Origin: a virus
Length of the DNA: 64,000 nucleotides
Strand: one strand, 5' to 3'
Virus record (IMG/VR): IMGVR_UViG_3300044984_001443
Span: 1 to 64,000 of that record
A program made the position numbers and the translations under genes. Positions within the stretch are counted from its first letter, which is position 1. Every line of letters begins with the position of its first letter. Below, in pieces: positions 33,348-42,657 of the stretch. The notes beneath the pieces are model-generated. The model was not told where the DNA came from and did no database searches. It was given only the letters and a program-made list of their open reading frames with translations.

Positions 33348-35066
33348 ATGTCTGATGTAAAGAATCTGGTCTCCCTCCTCCCCAAACCCGGAGTTCAGCG
33401 GGATGGAACGTCATTGGACTCAGATCAATACACAGATGGTCAATGGGTGAGATTCCAGCGTGGACGTCCACGTAAGATGGGTGGATTCTTTCGCATATCA
33501 GACCGTATGCGCGGCCCAATCAATAACACCTATGTCTTCTCTGAAGAAGGTATTCATTACATCAGTTCTTTCTCACCATCTGGAATTGAGGGTATTGGTG
33601 TAGATGACAATGGTTTAGGAGGCGCAGTAGCTGATCGGACTCCGTCAGGTTATACCAGCATCGAGGGCGCACGTTGGTCGGTAGATTCAATGTTCGATGC
33701 TGCCGCAGGTAGTCAGAAATCCATTATCCTGACCACCCCAACAGTTCCAAATTCTTCAACCGAACAGGCTGTGTATTGGGCCGATGCGAGTGACCTCAGT
33801 CAATTTGTTGAAATTACCGACGTCAATGCGGTGGCATCAGGTGGGGTATTCTGTGCCCCACCCTACGCAGTTCTATATGGAACTGATGGTAAAGTGACTT
33901 GGTCTAATCAGAACGAGCCGCAGAATTACACCACTGGGGATGCTGGTACAGCGCGCGTCACGGGGGCAAAGATCGTTCAGGGTTATTCCATGAGAACCGG
34001 CGCTGGTCTGGGCGGGCTACTTTGGTCACTGGACGCAGTTATCCGTATGGATTACATTGGTGGTCAGGCGGTTTTCCGGTTCCAGAAACTATCACAGTCA
34101 GCATCGATATTGACTCAGAACACCGTGGTTGAATACGACGGAATGTATTTCTGGATAGGTAATGATCGGTTCCTGATGACCGATGGTTCCAGGGTTGAGG
34201 AGCTACAGAACACCTGTAATTTGAATTGGTTCTTTGATAACCTGAACCCAGCGAATAAGAACAAAGTTTGGGGAATGAAGATTCCACGATTCGGGGAGAT
34301 TTGGTGGTTCTTCCCATTTGGTGAAAACACTGAATGTAGTCATGCTGTAATCTACAACATTCGTGAGAAGACTTGGTATGATGTAGAACTTCCACGTTCA
34401 GCCGGATTCCATGCCCAAACATTGCCGTTTCCCCTGATGTATCAGTCGGTAGCTGACAACTTGGTTAGGATAACATTGTCTGGTGTCACCGGATCATTCA
34501 CTGTAGAAGATCTAGTCAAAGGTGCAACTTCTAAGGCCGTGGGTCAGATCATGAGTATTGTTGGATCTAACTACTATGTCAAGTTGGTTTCTGGTACATT
34601 GTTACATGCTGAAGTCATCAGTAACTTAACTATCACGGGTTCAGCAACCATTGATACTCTGAACTCAACCTATAGTTTGTTTGGACATGAACGTGGTAAA
34701 GACAAAGTTGAGGGTGAGAGCATCACTGCTATCGACAGCTATTACACTACCCTGGACTTTGGTATGCCCACTGGTGGACTTGATCCGCAGGCATTACAGG
34801 GAGCAAACCGTTGGACCCGCATCACCCGTATCGAACCTGACTTAGTTCAGGTCGGTGAGATGACGGTTGAAGTGTTGAGTAGAGAATTTGCCAACTCCCC
34901 TGAGATAGCAGTTGTATCTGAACCATTTCAACCCACCACTGAAAGAATTGACATAAGAACCCAAGCTAGACACCTCAAGTTGAGATTCCGATCTAATACT
35001 CAAGGTGGTCATTACGAAGCAGGGCGCACACTGCTTCATATTGAAGTCGGTGATAACAGGACATAA
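33348..35066 (+). CDS. tail hub / packaged-DNA stabilisation protein (P22 gp10-like)
   Basis: 572 aa. N-terminal GTSLDSDQYTDGQWVRFQRG and later PPYAVLYGTDGKVTWSNQNE, IWWFFPFGENTECSHAVIYN match hub proteins that plug the portal vertex in P22-like tails. It defines the virion as short-tailed. Confidence 0.75.
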   Translation: MSDVKNLVSLLPKPGVQRDGTSLDSDQYTDGQWVRFQRGRPRKMGGFFRISDRMRGPINNTYVFSEEGIHYISSFSPSGIEGIGVDDNGLGGAVADRTPSGYTSIEGARWSVDSMFDAAAGSQKSIILTTPTVPNSSTEQAVYWADASDLSQFVEITDVNAVASGGVFCAPPYAVLYGTDGKVTWSNQNEPQNYTTGDAGTARVTGAKIVQGYSMRTGAGLGGLLWSLDAVIRMDYIGGQAVFRFQKLSQSASILTQNTVVEYDGMYFWIGNDRFLMTDGSRVEELQNTCNLNWFFDNLNPANKNKVWGMKIPRFGEIWWFFPFGENTECSHAVIYNIREKTWYDVELPRSAGFHAQTLPFPLMYQSVADNLVRITLSGVTGSFTVEDLVKGATSKAVGQIMSIVGSNYYVKLVSGTLLHAEVISNLTITGSATIDTLNSTYSLFGHERGKDKVEGESITAIDSYYTTLDFGMPTGGLDPQALQGANRWTRITRIEPDLVQVGEMTVEVLSREFANSPEIAVVSEPFQPTTERIDIRTQARHLKLRFRSNTQGGHYEAGRTLLHIEVGDNRT

Positions 35067-35071
35067 TATTG

Positions 35072-35100
35072 TTTACAACCCGAGTAACAGTTGCTACAAT
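35072..35100 (+). promoter_or_regulatory. promoter inside the late operon
   Basis: TTTACA (35072-35077), 17 nt, TACAAT (35095-35100), in the short gap before the ejection-type genes. Would give these genes extra transcription. Confidence 0.45.
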
Positions 35101-35126
35101 GTAACGAGATGAATTAGGAGTTGCCC

Positions 35127-36590
35127 GTGTTATCTTTCGACGAATGGCAGAAGTCGCAGCAACAACCGGCGCAAGCGCAACAACCTCTGTCATTCACTGA
35201 TTGGCAACAACCTATGTCGCTCCCTGATTGGGAATATGACTATGCGTATGACCCCGCCAAAGGTGTGACCCAGAACGATCTGTTGGGTGACTACTACGGC
35301 AAACTCTCCAACGAATATCTTCCTCAGCTAGATACGTTTGCTCAGCAGAATGCTGGACGAATGGTTGCGTTTGATCCTAACAAATTCAAATCCATCGAGG
35401 ATTTTGGATGGGGTGATAGTCGGGGAGATCTTCGTGGAGATTTGATAGCAGACGGTTATTACATCGGTGATCAATTCACAAGTTTTAGTTCTAATCCATG
35501 GGATGGTTTTGCTGAAGATAGACAAGTTGGAACAGGTCCGTATTATCAAGATGCTGATGGAAAATGGCAGCAGTTTAATTCTGGATATGACCCCTCAACA
35601 GGTAGAAGAATAGACGAATGGAAAAGGTATTCTGATTCGTTAGCCGACGGAACATTGCTTCATTCGGGTTATATGGACGAGTATGGTTCTTTTCAATCTA
35701 CCAAAGAACTCGGAGCATTCCGTAACGCCAGTGAAGAACAACGGTTAAAAGATATCATTGTTCAGGATGGATCCTACAAAACGGGGAACAAGGGTTATCA
35801 CGACTTCATGAGTTCTCAACAACTTGTTGATGCCTCTAAGAAAGGCGATGAGAAGTGGAGTAAAGATTATGCCTATGAAGAATCTATTGCACCACTGCTG
35901 AATGATCCTAATTGGGTTCAGCGGGATGAGTCTGGGAATATAACAAATATCCGAGCAGAACTATATCCTTATCTAATGCGTCAAGCACTAGGCGATGAAT
36001 ATAGCGGCATGTCTCGTGGGGGTACAAAGAGGTCCGGTGGTTTTGGTGATGTGGTCAAAGGTCTGGTATTAGGTGTCGCTACTGGAGGACTAGGTTTGGC
36101 CGGAGCAGGGGCACTCGGTTTGGCCTCGGGTAGTCTTGCAAGCGGTCTGACAGCAGGCGCTATTTCCGGCGGACTATCATCTGCATTGACTGGTGGCGAT
36201 GTTCTCAAAGGCGCTTTGACGGGTGGTGTCACTGGTGGTTTGACAAAGTTCGCAAGTCCTTATGTTGGTAGTGGATTGAATAACATGGGTGTTACAAACC
36301 CATTGCTTAACAAAACTCTAACCGGGGGTATAATTGGCTCCGGTGTAAGTGCTGTAAAAGGTGGAAACGCAGGAACAGGTTTCTTGACAGGTGCGACAAA
36401 TGCACTTGGTCAACAATTAGGAAATCAAGTGTTCGGTTCCGACAAGTCCTTTGTAAAAGATCTAGCTGTCAACGCCGGTACAGGCGCAGTCAATTCAGCT
36501 ATCACCGGTCGCAAATACGACCCATCTTCGTTGATTAACGGTAAGAATTTAATGTCTTTTGCTGACTGGGTCAGCTCTCAGAACGGGTGA
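35127..36590 (+). CDS. ejection-type internal protein (487 aa)
   Basis: GTG start at 35127, 6 nt after TAGGAG. A short motif recurs: LSFDEWQ and LSFTDWQ near the N terminus and LMSFADWVSSQNG at the extreme C terminus. Residues 300-420 are a long Gly/Ala-rich hydrophobic region (GLVLGVATGGLGLAGAGALG), a feature of proteins that enter the cell envelope. Probable injected virion protein. Confidence 0.6.
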   Translation: MLSFDEWQKSQQQPAQAQQPLSFTDWQQPMSLPDWEYDYAYDPAKGVTQNDLLGDYYGKLSNEYLPQLDTFAQQNAGRMVAFDPNKFKSIEDFGWGDSRGDLRGDLIADGYYIGDQFTSFSSNPWDGFAEDRQVGTGPYYQDADGKWQQFNSGYDPSTGRRIDEWKRYSDSLADGTLLHSGYMDEYGSFQSTKELGAFRNASEEQRLKDIIVQDGSYKTGNKGYHDFMSSQQLVDASKKGDEKWSKDYAYEESIAPLLNDPNWVQRDESGNITNIRAELYPYLMRQALGDEYSGMSRGGTKRSGGFGDVVKGLVLGVATGGLGLAGAGALGLASGSLASGLTAGAISGGLSSALTGGDVLKGALTGGVTGGLTKFASPYVGSGLNNMGVTNPLLNKTLTGGIIGSGVSAVKGGNAGTGFLTGATNALGQQLGNQVFGSDKSFVKDLAVNAGTGAVNSAITGRKYDPSSLINGKNLMSFADWVSSQNG

Positions 36591-36594
36591 TAAA

Positions 36595-37437
36595 ATGGAT
36601 GACTATGGTGATCTTTTCGGCGGTACTTACGAACCTGTAGATTACAGTTCTTCAAATTGGGTACCTACCCCTTGGGATACACCTCAAACTTACGACGGAC
36701 TGTCACTTACCCCTGTTGATTGGAGTCAGACGACACCTGAGCAAGAAGGTGTCGGTGTTGGTAGTTTTGGAGATTATTCGTACGATGAAGTCCTTGGGTC
36801 AATGTTTGCACCTGAATCTAATGCGAATCAAAGTACGCTGAGCAAAATTGGCAGTTTCCTTGGTGACAACTGGAAAGGTCTTTTGGCAACAGGTGTCGCA
36901 GGATTTGATGCGTATAATCGTTACGATCAACAAAACGATAAATCCGCACAAGACGCCTTAACTGCAAACTCAACTATCCTCGGTAACGACTTCCGTAATT
37001 ACTCGGGAATGACTTCCGGTGCAAGTGATCAAACGACTAAGGCGCGTGATAATGTTCTTGTCGAAGATTATATGGCTAGACAAGCATTAAGAGACGAAGT
37101 TCAACGGAGTATTTTAGAAAAAGATGGTGTCAACACAGGTGGTCTTTCTGCAATAATGAAACAATTGAACCCTGGTTACGCGGATAGAACTTCTAGAGTC
37201 GCGGGTTACGAAAATAACTTCAATCAGTATGCAGATGACTTACTCGGTGTTCGCGATGTGCAAGGTAATTATGACCGTCTAAAGTTTGCTCAGCCACAAA
37301 TTCAAACGATCGCACCAACTTCACCAGTTCAAACGGAAAATCCATTTGCAAGCCTACTATCGGGTATCCCTGAAGATGTAGACCCTGCACTTTCTTCAGC
37401 GTATATGTCCTACCTCAATTCCTTTGGTCAGGGTTAA
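36595..37437 (+). CDS. tail or ejection-associated protein (280 aa)
   Basis: Start at 36595. Acidic, Asp/Tyr/Ser-rich N terminus with a DWSQT motif, a short Gly/Ala segment (WKGLLATGVAGFDAY), then a helical part. Lies between the two Gly-rich internal proteins; role inferred from position. Confidence 0.55.
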   Translation: MDDYGDLFGGTYEPVDYSSSNWVPTPWDTPQTYDGLSLTPVDWSQTTPEQEGVGVGSFGDYSYDEVLGSMFAPESNANQSTLSKIGSFLGDNWKGLLATGVAGFDAYNRYDQQNDKSAQDALTANSTILGNDFRNYSGMTSGASDQTTKARDNVLVEDYMARQALRDEVQRSILEKDGVNTGGLSAIMKQLNPGYADRTSRVAGYENNFNQYADDLLGVRDVQGNYDRLKFAQPQIQTIAPTSPVQTENPFASLLSGIPEDVDPALSSAYMSYLNSFGQG

Positions 37438-37439
37438 TC

Positions 37440-38357
37440 ATGGCACAAATCCAAGACGCCTTCCAGTACAGCAGTCAGTCCAATAGTTCAGGTAGTTCTT
37501 CAACTGACCAGCTTCCGAATTGGTATTTGAATGCTGGGAATAAGTCTACTGACTATTTCAATAAACAACTGAACAATCTTCCGACGCAAGGTTATCAGGG
37601 TGATCGCTACGCCGGTTTGTCTGGTCTACAGCAGTCGGGTATCGGACAAGGTCAGGGGTACATTGACCAAAGTCAACCGATGTACGGTCAGGGTGCAAAC
37701 ATGATGGGTCAGGGTGGAAACCTGATGCAAGGGGCATACAATCGCTTGAGCGGTGCTGGTCAGTATGATCCTGCTCAGATGCAACAGCACATGAACCCGT
37801 ATTTGAACGGCGCATTGAACACAATGACCAATCTGGCAAATAGGAACTTGACTGAGAACGTTATGCCCGGAGTAAACAGTACCTTTACCGGGGCAGGGCA
37901 GTTTGGCTCTACACGCAACGCTGATTTTATGAACCGTGCAATTCGTGACAACCAAGACAGTATCAACAATGCAGCGGGGACAATGTTGAACCAGTCTTAC
38001 GATCAAGCTGCAAATGACTATCTGAACTGGGATAAATCTGCCATTGACGCAGGTCAGGCGATGGGTTCTACTGGTCAGAATATGGGTGCGCTCGGACAAA
38101 TGATGGGCCAATATGGTATCACTGGTCTGAACACTGGTATGAACCTTGGTCAAATGTCACAAGCTGATCAACAGGCTGCACTTGATGCACAGAAAGCTCA
38201 ATGGACTGAGAACTACACGTTCCCGAACGATGTTTACGGTGGTCTTTCTAACGCCTACAACACCTCTGTCGGACGTCTTACCAATCAAGGTTCCATGTCT
38301 CAAAGTTCTAGCGGATCGAATACTTCGTATCGTACTGACAGCGGTATCACTGTTTAA
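37440..38357 (+). CDS. Gln/Gly/Met-rich tail or ejection protein (305 aa)
   Basis: Ser-rich N terminus, then repeated GQG/MGQ segments (GQGANMMGQGGNLMQG; GQNMGALGQMMGQYG) around a helical core VMPGVNSTFTGAGQFGSTRN. This core is common in podovirus proteins encoded just before large internal proteins. Confidence 0.6.
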   Translation: MAQIQDAFQYSSQSNSSGSSSTDQLPNWYLNAGNKSTDYFNKQLNNLPTQGYQGDRYAGLSGLQQSGIGQGQGYIDQSQPMYGQGANMMGQGGNLMQGAYNRLSGAGQYDPAQMQQHMNPYLNGALNTMTNLANRNLTENVMPGVNSTFTGAGQFGSTRNADFMNRAIRDNQDSINNAAGTMLNQSYDQAANDYLNWDKSAIDAGQAMGSTGQNMGALGQMMGQYGITGLNTGMNLGQMSQADQQAALDAQKAQWTENYTFPNDVYGGLSNAYNTSVGRLTNQGSMSQSSSGSNTSYRTDSGITV

Positions 38358-38366
38358 GGAATCAAA

Positions 38367-39992
38367 ATGGCGTCTCCTTTGGATATCTACGCAGACCTGC
38401 AAGAGGAATACGGTCGCCTCACGCAAGAGGAATTGGCTAACCGCGCAGCGCAAGTCAGTTCCCTTGGTGGCGCATTGTCGCAGATGAAGTCTGCTCGTGG
38501 TTCCCGCCTTGATCCTCAGTTCTCAGCTTTGATTGGTGCGCTAGGTGGTGCTTTCCGCAACAATACCTCTGCCGGTGCAGAAGGTCTGAAGGCGTACAAC
38601 GAAGCTCAGGCACAACTCGAAGCCGATCCGGTTAACGAATACAATGCCGTCGGCGGTTATTTGACCAAAGAGACCGATCGTATTACCGAACTCAAGAAAG
38701 CCCTTTTGGCAGGTATGAAGGGGTTGAAGGCAGATCAAGGGAATGGTTGGAGAAGTGATTTCAAAGTAATCGGTAACGCAGGCGTTGCTTTCAATCCGAA
38801 CACAATGGAAGTAGAAGAGATTTATCGTAACGAAGCCAATTCGCCTTTGTATGGCAGAATTTATGATGAATTCTTGAAGCAATCTTTGAAACCTGAACTT
38901 CGTTTTGAAGGTCCTGATGCAGATGAAAAACGTCTGGCATGGGTGGCAAACAAAACTGATGCCGCTATGAAAATGGCTAAAGCTACTGACAAGACTCGTA
39001 TCGGTAGCCCTGATCCTTACCCGACTGACGGTGGTGTTCATCGCCCTGGAATGGACCCTAACACTTTGCCGAAACCTGTTCAGTTCAGCTTTACACCTGA
39101 TCAAATCGCTAAGTTCAAAGACCCTGCTTATTTGGCGCATGTTAGAAAGTCAATGTTACCTGAAGAAGCAGCACAGTTTGACGCATGGTTGAAAGCGCAG
39201 GCTCCTACATTGGCGCAACCCGCTGGCCCAGTGAGCGGTGCTCCTGCTGCAAAAGCGGCAAGTGGTGGTCCGGAGTTAATGACTCCTGAAATTCTGAAGA
39301 TGAAGGAAGAGCAGTACAAGAACTACGCTAAGGAACACGCTGCTGATAAGGATGCACTCAAGTCTTCTTTGAGCATGATACCTTCAATGAGCGTGATGAA
39401 AGCCATCCTTAGTAACAAAGACATGCGTATGATGAGTGGTCCGTTGCATGAGAAATTGGTTGCCGGTGCGGGTTATTTGAACTATCTTGATCCTGACAGT
39501 AAGTTTGTCAAGGTAGGTGATGATGTGCCGACATACTTCTCCAATATGATGAACTTGGTTCGTGACAAAATTCAAGCTCTTGGTTCAGGTACAGCAGTGT
39601 CTAACCTTGACTTGATCGTTACGCAAAAGTCCGTTGGTGACCTTCGTAACAATCCTGAAGGTAACAAGAAATTGCTCGCCATCATGGACTTGCAGAATGC
39701 CACTTTGAATGAGAAGTTGGGCAAAAAGATTGGTTACTTTGAATCCAATAAGAACGGATATGAAGGTTATGATCAGGTTGCGATAAAGAACGCGGATGAG
39801 CCGACGCACATTATTCGCCGTGATCAGAACACTGGGAATTATTACGTCCAGAACAAATCTGATTGGGTCAAAGAATGGTCTGCCAAGAAAAAGATGAAAC
39901 CTGAAGAAATCGTTAAGTATTGGAAGAACGAAGCCAATGACGCTACGGCGAAATTGGTTGACGGTACTTCTATCAAGTTCGGAGGTCGGTAA
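38367..39992 (+). CDS. internal (ejection) protein candidate (541 aa)
   Basis: Mostly helical, Lys/Glu/Ala rich, ribosome-binding site TAAGGA. N-terminal SSLGGALSQMKSARGSRLDP and AEGLKAYNEAQAQLEADP. Position as the penultimate late gene and large helical makeup match ejected proteins. No enzyme motif seen. Confidence 0.6.
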   Translation: MASPLDIYADLQEEYGRLTQEELANRAAQVSSLGGALSQMKSARGSRLDPQFSALIGALGGAFRNNTSAGAEGLKAYNEAQAQLEADPVNEYNAVGGYLTKETDRITELKKALLAGMKGLKADQGNGWRSDFKVIGNAGVAFNPNTMEVEEIYRNEANSPLYGRIYDEFLKQSLKPELRFEGPDADEKRLAWVANKTDAAMKMAKATDKTRIGSPDPYPTDGGVHRPGMDPNTLPKPVQFSFTPDQIAKFKDPAYLAHVRKSMLPEEAAQFDAWLKAQAPTLAQPAGPVSGAPAAKAASGGPELMTPEILKMKEEQYKNYAKEHAADKDALKSSLSMIPSMSVMKAILSNKDMRMMSGPLHEKLVAGAGYLNYLDPDSKFVKVGDDVPTYFSNMMNLVRDKIQALGSGTAVSNLDLIVTQKSVGDLRNNPEGNKKLLAIMDLQNATLNEKLGKKIGYFESNKNGYEGYDQVAIKNADEPTHIIRRDQNTGNYYVQNKSDWVKEWSAKKKMKPEEIVKYWKNEANDATAKLVDGTSIKFGGR

Positions 39993-41770
39993 TGGGCTTT
40001 ACATCTGACGAAGACTTTGCTTCAACAATGATTAAACCTGAAGGTTTGAAACAAGGGTTTACCACTGAAAAAGATTATGGCGCTCCGACCAACGATGCGA
40101 ATTTGAACGTCGCAAAAAGTCGCGGACGCATGTCTTCGTTTGGTACAGGTGTCGGTTACGGTACAAAGCAAATCAAGAACGCTTTAGAAGAAGCGTATCT
40201 GAAGTTTGTTGGTACTGACCAAGAACGTGAAGACTTGCAGAAAGAAATCGCGCATGAGAAGGACGTTTACGGGCGCGTCACCTCTAAATGGAATCCAAAT
40301 GCAGGGTACATGAAGGGTGGTAACACTGCTGCTCAGGTTGGATTTGGCATGGCACTGCCGACTGCACAATCAAAAACAATGGGTGCGCGTGCGTTGGTCA
40401 ATGCACTTATCGGCGGTGGTTACGAAGGACTGACCACATCAGGTTCTTTTGGTGACCGTTTGGGTGCTGCTGGCCTTGGCGCTACCGGTTCTGGAGCAGG
40501 TTCCGTTGGTATGGATTTGATTGCCAAGCGTCTTAGCTCTTGGTTGGGAAAAAGTACGCAACCTGAAGCAATCGCTCGTCGTGACGCAATGGTTCGTAAA
40601 GGTTTTGAACCTCGTATCGGTGATATTGCAGACCCCCATACCGCAACCTTACTTAAATCTGGCGAGAACCTGTTGGCTGATACCACGTTGGGCGCAACAA
40701 AGTTCACCGATGATATCGCTGGTATCGAACGCATGATTGTTCCAGATCGTGCAACAGGTATCAATGCGCTGACCTCAATCGGTAAAGAAACTGAAAAAGG
40801 TGTTCGCGCAGCTTCCAATGTAATGTGGGAACCGTTTGAACAAGCCATTCAAGGGAATGTTACCAAGGTTCGCCCCGTTGGTTTACATGAATCATTAAAT
40901 AAGATCCTTGTTGAATATCCGCAAGTGTTTAGTCAGACCAATATCCCAAATCAAATTACTCGGGATAAGCTGATGAACATTGCAAGCATGGATCCTAAGA
41001 AATTGCAATCTATTCCAATAGGTGAATATCATGATCTTCGCAAAGCGTTAGGTGCAGTCACGGCCAATGTAAAGATCAAGGCCACCCCGATTGCAGCAGG
41101 GTCTCCCGCTCCATTGGATAAGAAAGCTGTAGGGATGGTTAAAGATCTTTACCGCAAAAGTTCAGAGGACATTGACCGTTGGGGTCGCAACGGAAGTAAT
41201 CAAAAAGCGCATCAGCTTTTCAGCAAGGCCAATGAAGAGTACAAGAACGTAATCCTTCCTTGGGAAGAGAACACTATTGCCAAAGGGTTGAAAGAAGGTC
41301 CGGATAAGTTCGGTACAAAGGAAACCGCCCAATTGGTCAGTGGTGGAGATCGCCTTGAAGCCAATGAGGTTAGAGACCTTATCAAGAAGTTCGGTCCGTA
41401 TGGTGAATCTGATGCGATTGATGTGTTAACAGGTATGAGTCGTCAAGGGCAAGGTGTTACAGGGCATGATCCAATTCTTTCTGGTATGGATGTGACCAGA
41501 GGTATCTTGGCATCACCATTGGCAATGGCTTCGCGAATGAAACCTGTTCAAGATGTTTACTTTGGTGATCCACTGCTTGGCAGTAAAGCGATGAACACTG
41601 CTCGCCGTGCAGGTATGGGTTACGCAAGAGAACACGGTGATGTTCCATTAGTTGGTGGTTTGGCACTTTACGATCTTTTGTTTGGTGGCGGTGAAGACGG
41701 CGATCGTAATTCTGACGAACCGGGTGTCAATATGCCTATCAGCAGTGCAAATCAAATGGGCACAAGGTAA
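39992..41770 (+). CDS. internal (ejection) protein candidate (592 aa)
   Basis: ATG overlaps the preceding stop. N terminus GFTSDEDFASTM, then FGTGVGYGTKQIKNALEEAYLKF and a Gly/Ala-rich membrane-active-looking stretch (about residues 105-175). Helical C-terminal half. Last gene of the late operon; a hairpin follows. Confidence 0.6.
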   Translation: MGFTSDEDFASTMIKPEGLKQGFTTEKDYGAPTNDANLNVAKSRGRMSSFGTGVGYGTKQIKNALEEAYLKFVGTDQEREDLQKEIAHEKDVYGRVTSKWNPNAGYMKGGNTAAQVGFGMALPTAQSKTMGARALVNALIGGGYEGLTTSGSFGDRLGAAGLGATGSGAGSVGMDLIAKRLSSWLGKSTQPEAIARRDAMVRKGFEPRIGDIADPHTATLLKSGENLLADTTLGATKFTDDIAGIERMIVPDRATGINALTSIGKETEKGVRAASNVMWEPFEQAIQGNVTKVRPVGLHESLNKILVEYPQVFSQTNIPNQITRDKLMNIASMDPKKLQSIPIGEYHDLRKALGAVTANVKIKATPIAAGSPAPLDKKAVGMVKDLYRKSSEDIDRWGRNGSNQKAHQLFSKANEEYKNVILPWEENTIAKGLKEGPDKFGTKETAQLVSGGDRLEANEVRDLIKKFGPYGESDAIDVLTGMSRQGQGVTGHDPILSGMDVTRGILASPLAMASRMKPVQDVYFGDPLLGSKAMNTARRAGMGYAREHGDVPLVGGLALYDLLFGGGEDGDRNSDEPGVNMPISSANQMGTR

Positions 41771-41771
41771 C

Positions 41772-41815
41772 TTGAGCAAAGTGCGGTAGGCTACCATAGC
41801 TACCCACTTGCTCAA
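41772..41815 (+). terminator. hairpin at the end of the late operon
   Basis: TTGAGCAA (41772-41779) pairs with TTGCTCAA (41808-41815), and GTG/GGTAG segments extend the stem with small bulges. No T run follows. It closes the structural operon and begins the gene-free stretch 41771-42438. Confidence 0.55.
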
Positions 41816-41954
41816 ACCCTGCTGCTGGCCGTCTCCTGGCCTGCTACAAAGCAATTTAGCGCCCGTTTTGCCCTGTGTTTACAGGTTACACGGTAAGGCG
41901 TCATTTAATTTGTAAACATTCGTAAGGTCAGATGTTTACAACCTTGCTCAACAA

Positions 41955-42120
41955 CCCTACAGTGTAGTGCCGATTTAGCATATAGGGTTTATTGCATTGC
42001 AACAAAGCATTAGGGGTTAGCTAAGTTTATTGCCACCAAAACATATTGCAAAATAAAAAGCCGGCATATATTACTAGCCTAACTTACTAAACATTGGTGT
42101 AAGTGCTTGTTTTTATTGGG
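41955..42120 (+). repeat. dispersed non-coding element, copy B
   Basis: Second copy of the element at 2815-3010. It keeps TAGTGCCGAT, CATATAGGG, the AAAAAGC-GGCATATATTAC-AGCCTAA block and the terminal GTTTTTATTGGG, with diverged spacers. GAGACGATAT near 42300 and GGACGATTG after it also echo the sequences near 3253 and 3508. Confidence 0.7.
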
Positions 42121-42358
42121 CAGTTCACTAAACACAAATCGATCACTTTAACGTTAGCGTGACAGCATAAGCAAACGCTTATATAGGTATGCTTAAATTG
42201 TCGTCTTAGGAGTTTGTGCACTGCAACAATTGTAATGCTTTGGTTAATGAAACTCACTCTGACGCGGGATAGAATATTATATAAATATTTCTTGAGAATT
42301 GAGACGATATGGGTGGTCGAAGGACGATTGTTTGAGCAACTGTTGCTGCGACGTTTGG

Positions 42359-42387
42359 TTGCAATGACAATTGTTTTGTGCCACAAT
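42359..42387 (+). promoter_or_regulatory. promoter for the DNA-metabolism operon
   Basis: TTGCAA (42359-42364), 17 nt, CACAAT (42382-42387). Same hexamers as at 3749-3777 and 2776-2804. The first gene starts at 42439. Confidence 0.6.
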
Positions 42388-42392
42388 TGGCT

Positions 42393-42410
42393 TACTGTTA
42401 ATTAACAGTA
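42393..42410. promoter_or_regulatory. 18-bp perfect palindrome, likely operator
   Basis: TACTGTTAATTAACAGTA lies directly after the -10 of the promoter at 42359, where a repressor would block initiation. Confidence 0.55.
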
Positions 42411-42438
42411 TCGTAAAACATAGGTTAAAGGAGAAGTT

Positions 42439-42657
42439 ATGTTACCGAGTTTTAAATTTGGTCCGGTTGTATTGGTGATTATCGCAGCTATATCAATTGG
42501 ATATTATGCAGGACGTAATTCAATAAAACAGATTGATCGTATATGCCCTGAGCAGAAGGCGAAGTTGATAACGTCAAGTCATTCAAATGCTGGTACGATT
42601 TGTGTCTATCAAGAACCTTGGAAGAACAAAGGTAAGATCAAGAGGATTGAACTATGA
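42439..42657 (+). CDS. small membrane protein (72 aa)
   Basis: N-terminal membrane helix (residues 8-26, GPVVLVIIAAISIGYYAG), then a short periplasmic or cytoplasmic basic domain with two Cys. Ribosome-binding site AAAGGAGAAG. First gene of the early operon; overlaps the helicase ATG. Confidence 0.6.
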   Translation: MLPSFKFGPVVLVIIAAISIGYYAGRNSIKQIDRICPEQKAKLITSSHSNAGTICVYQEPWKNKGKIKRIEL

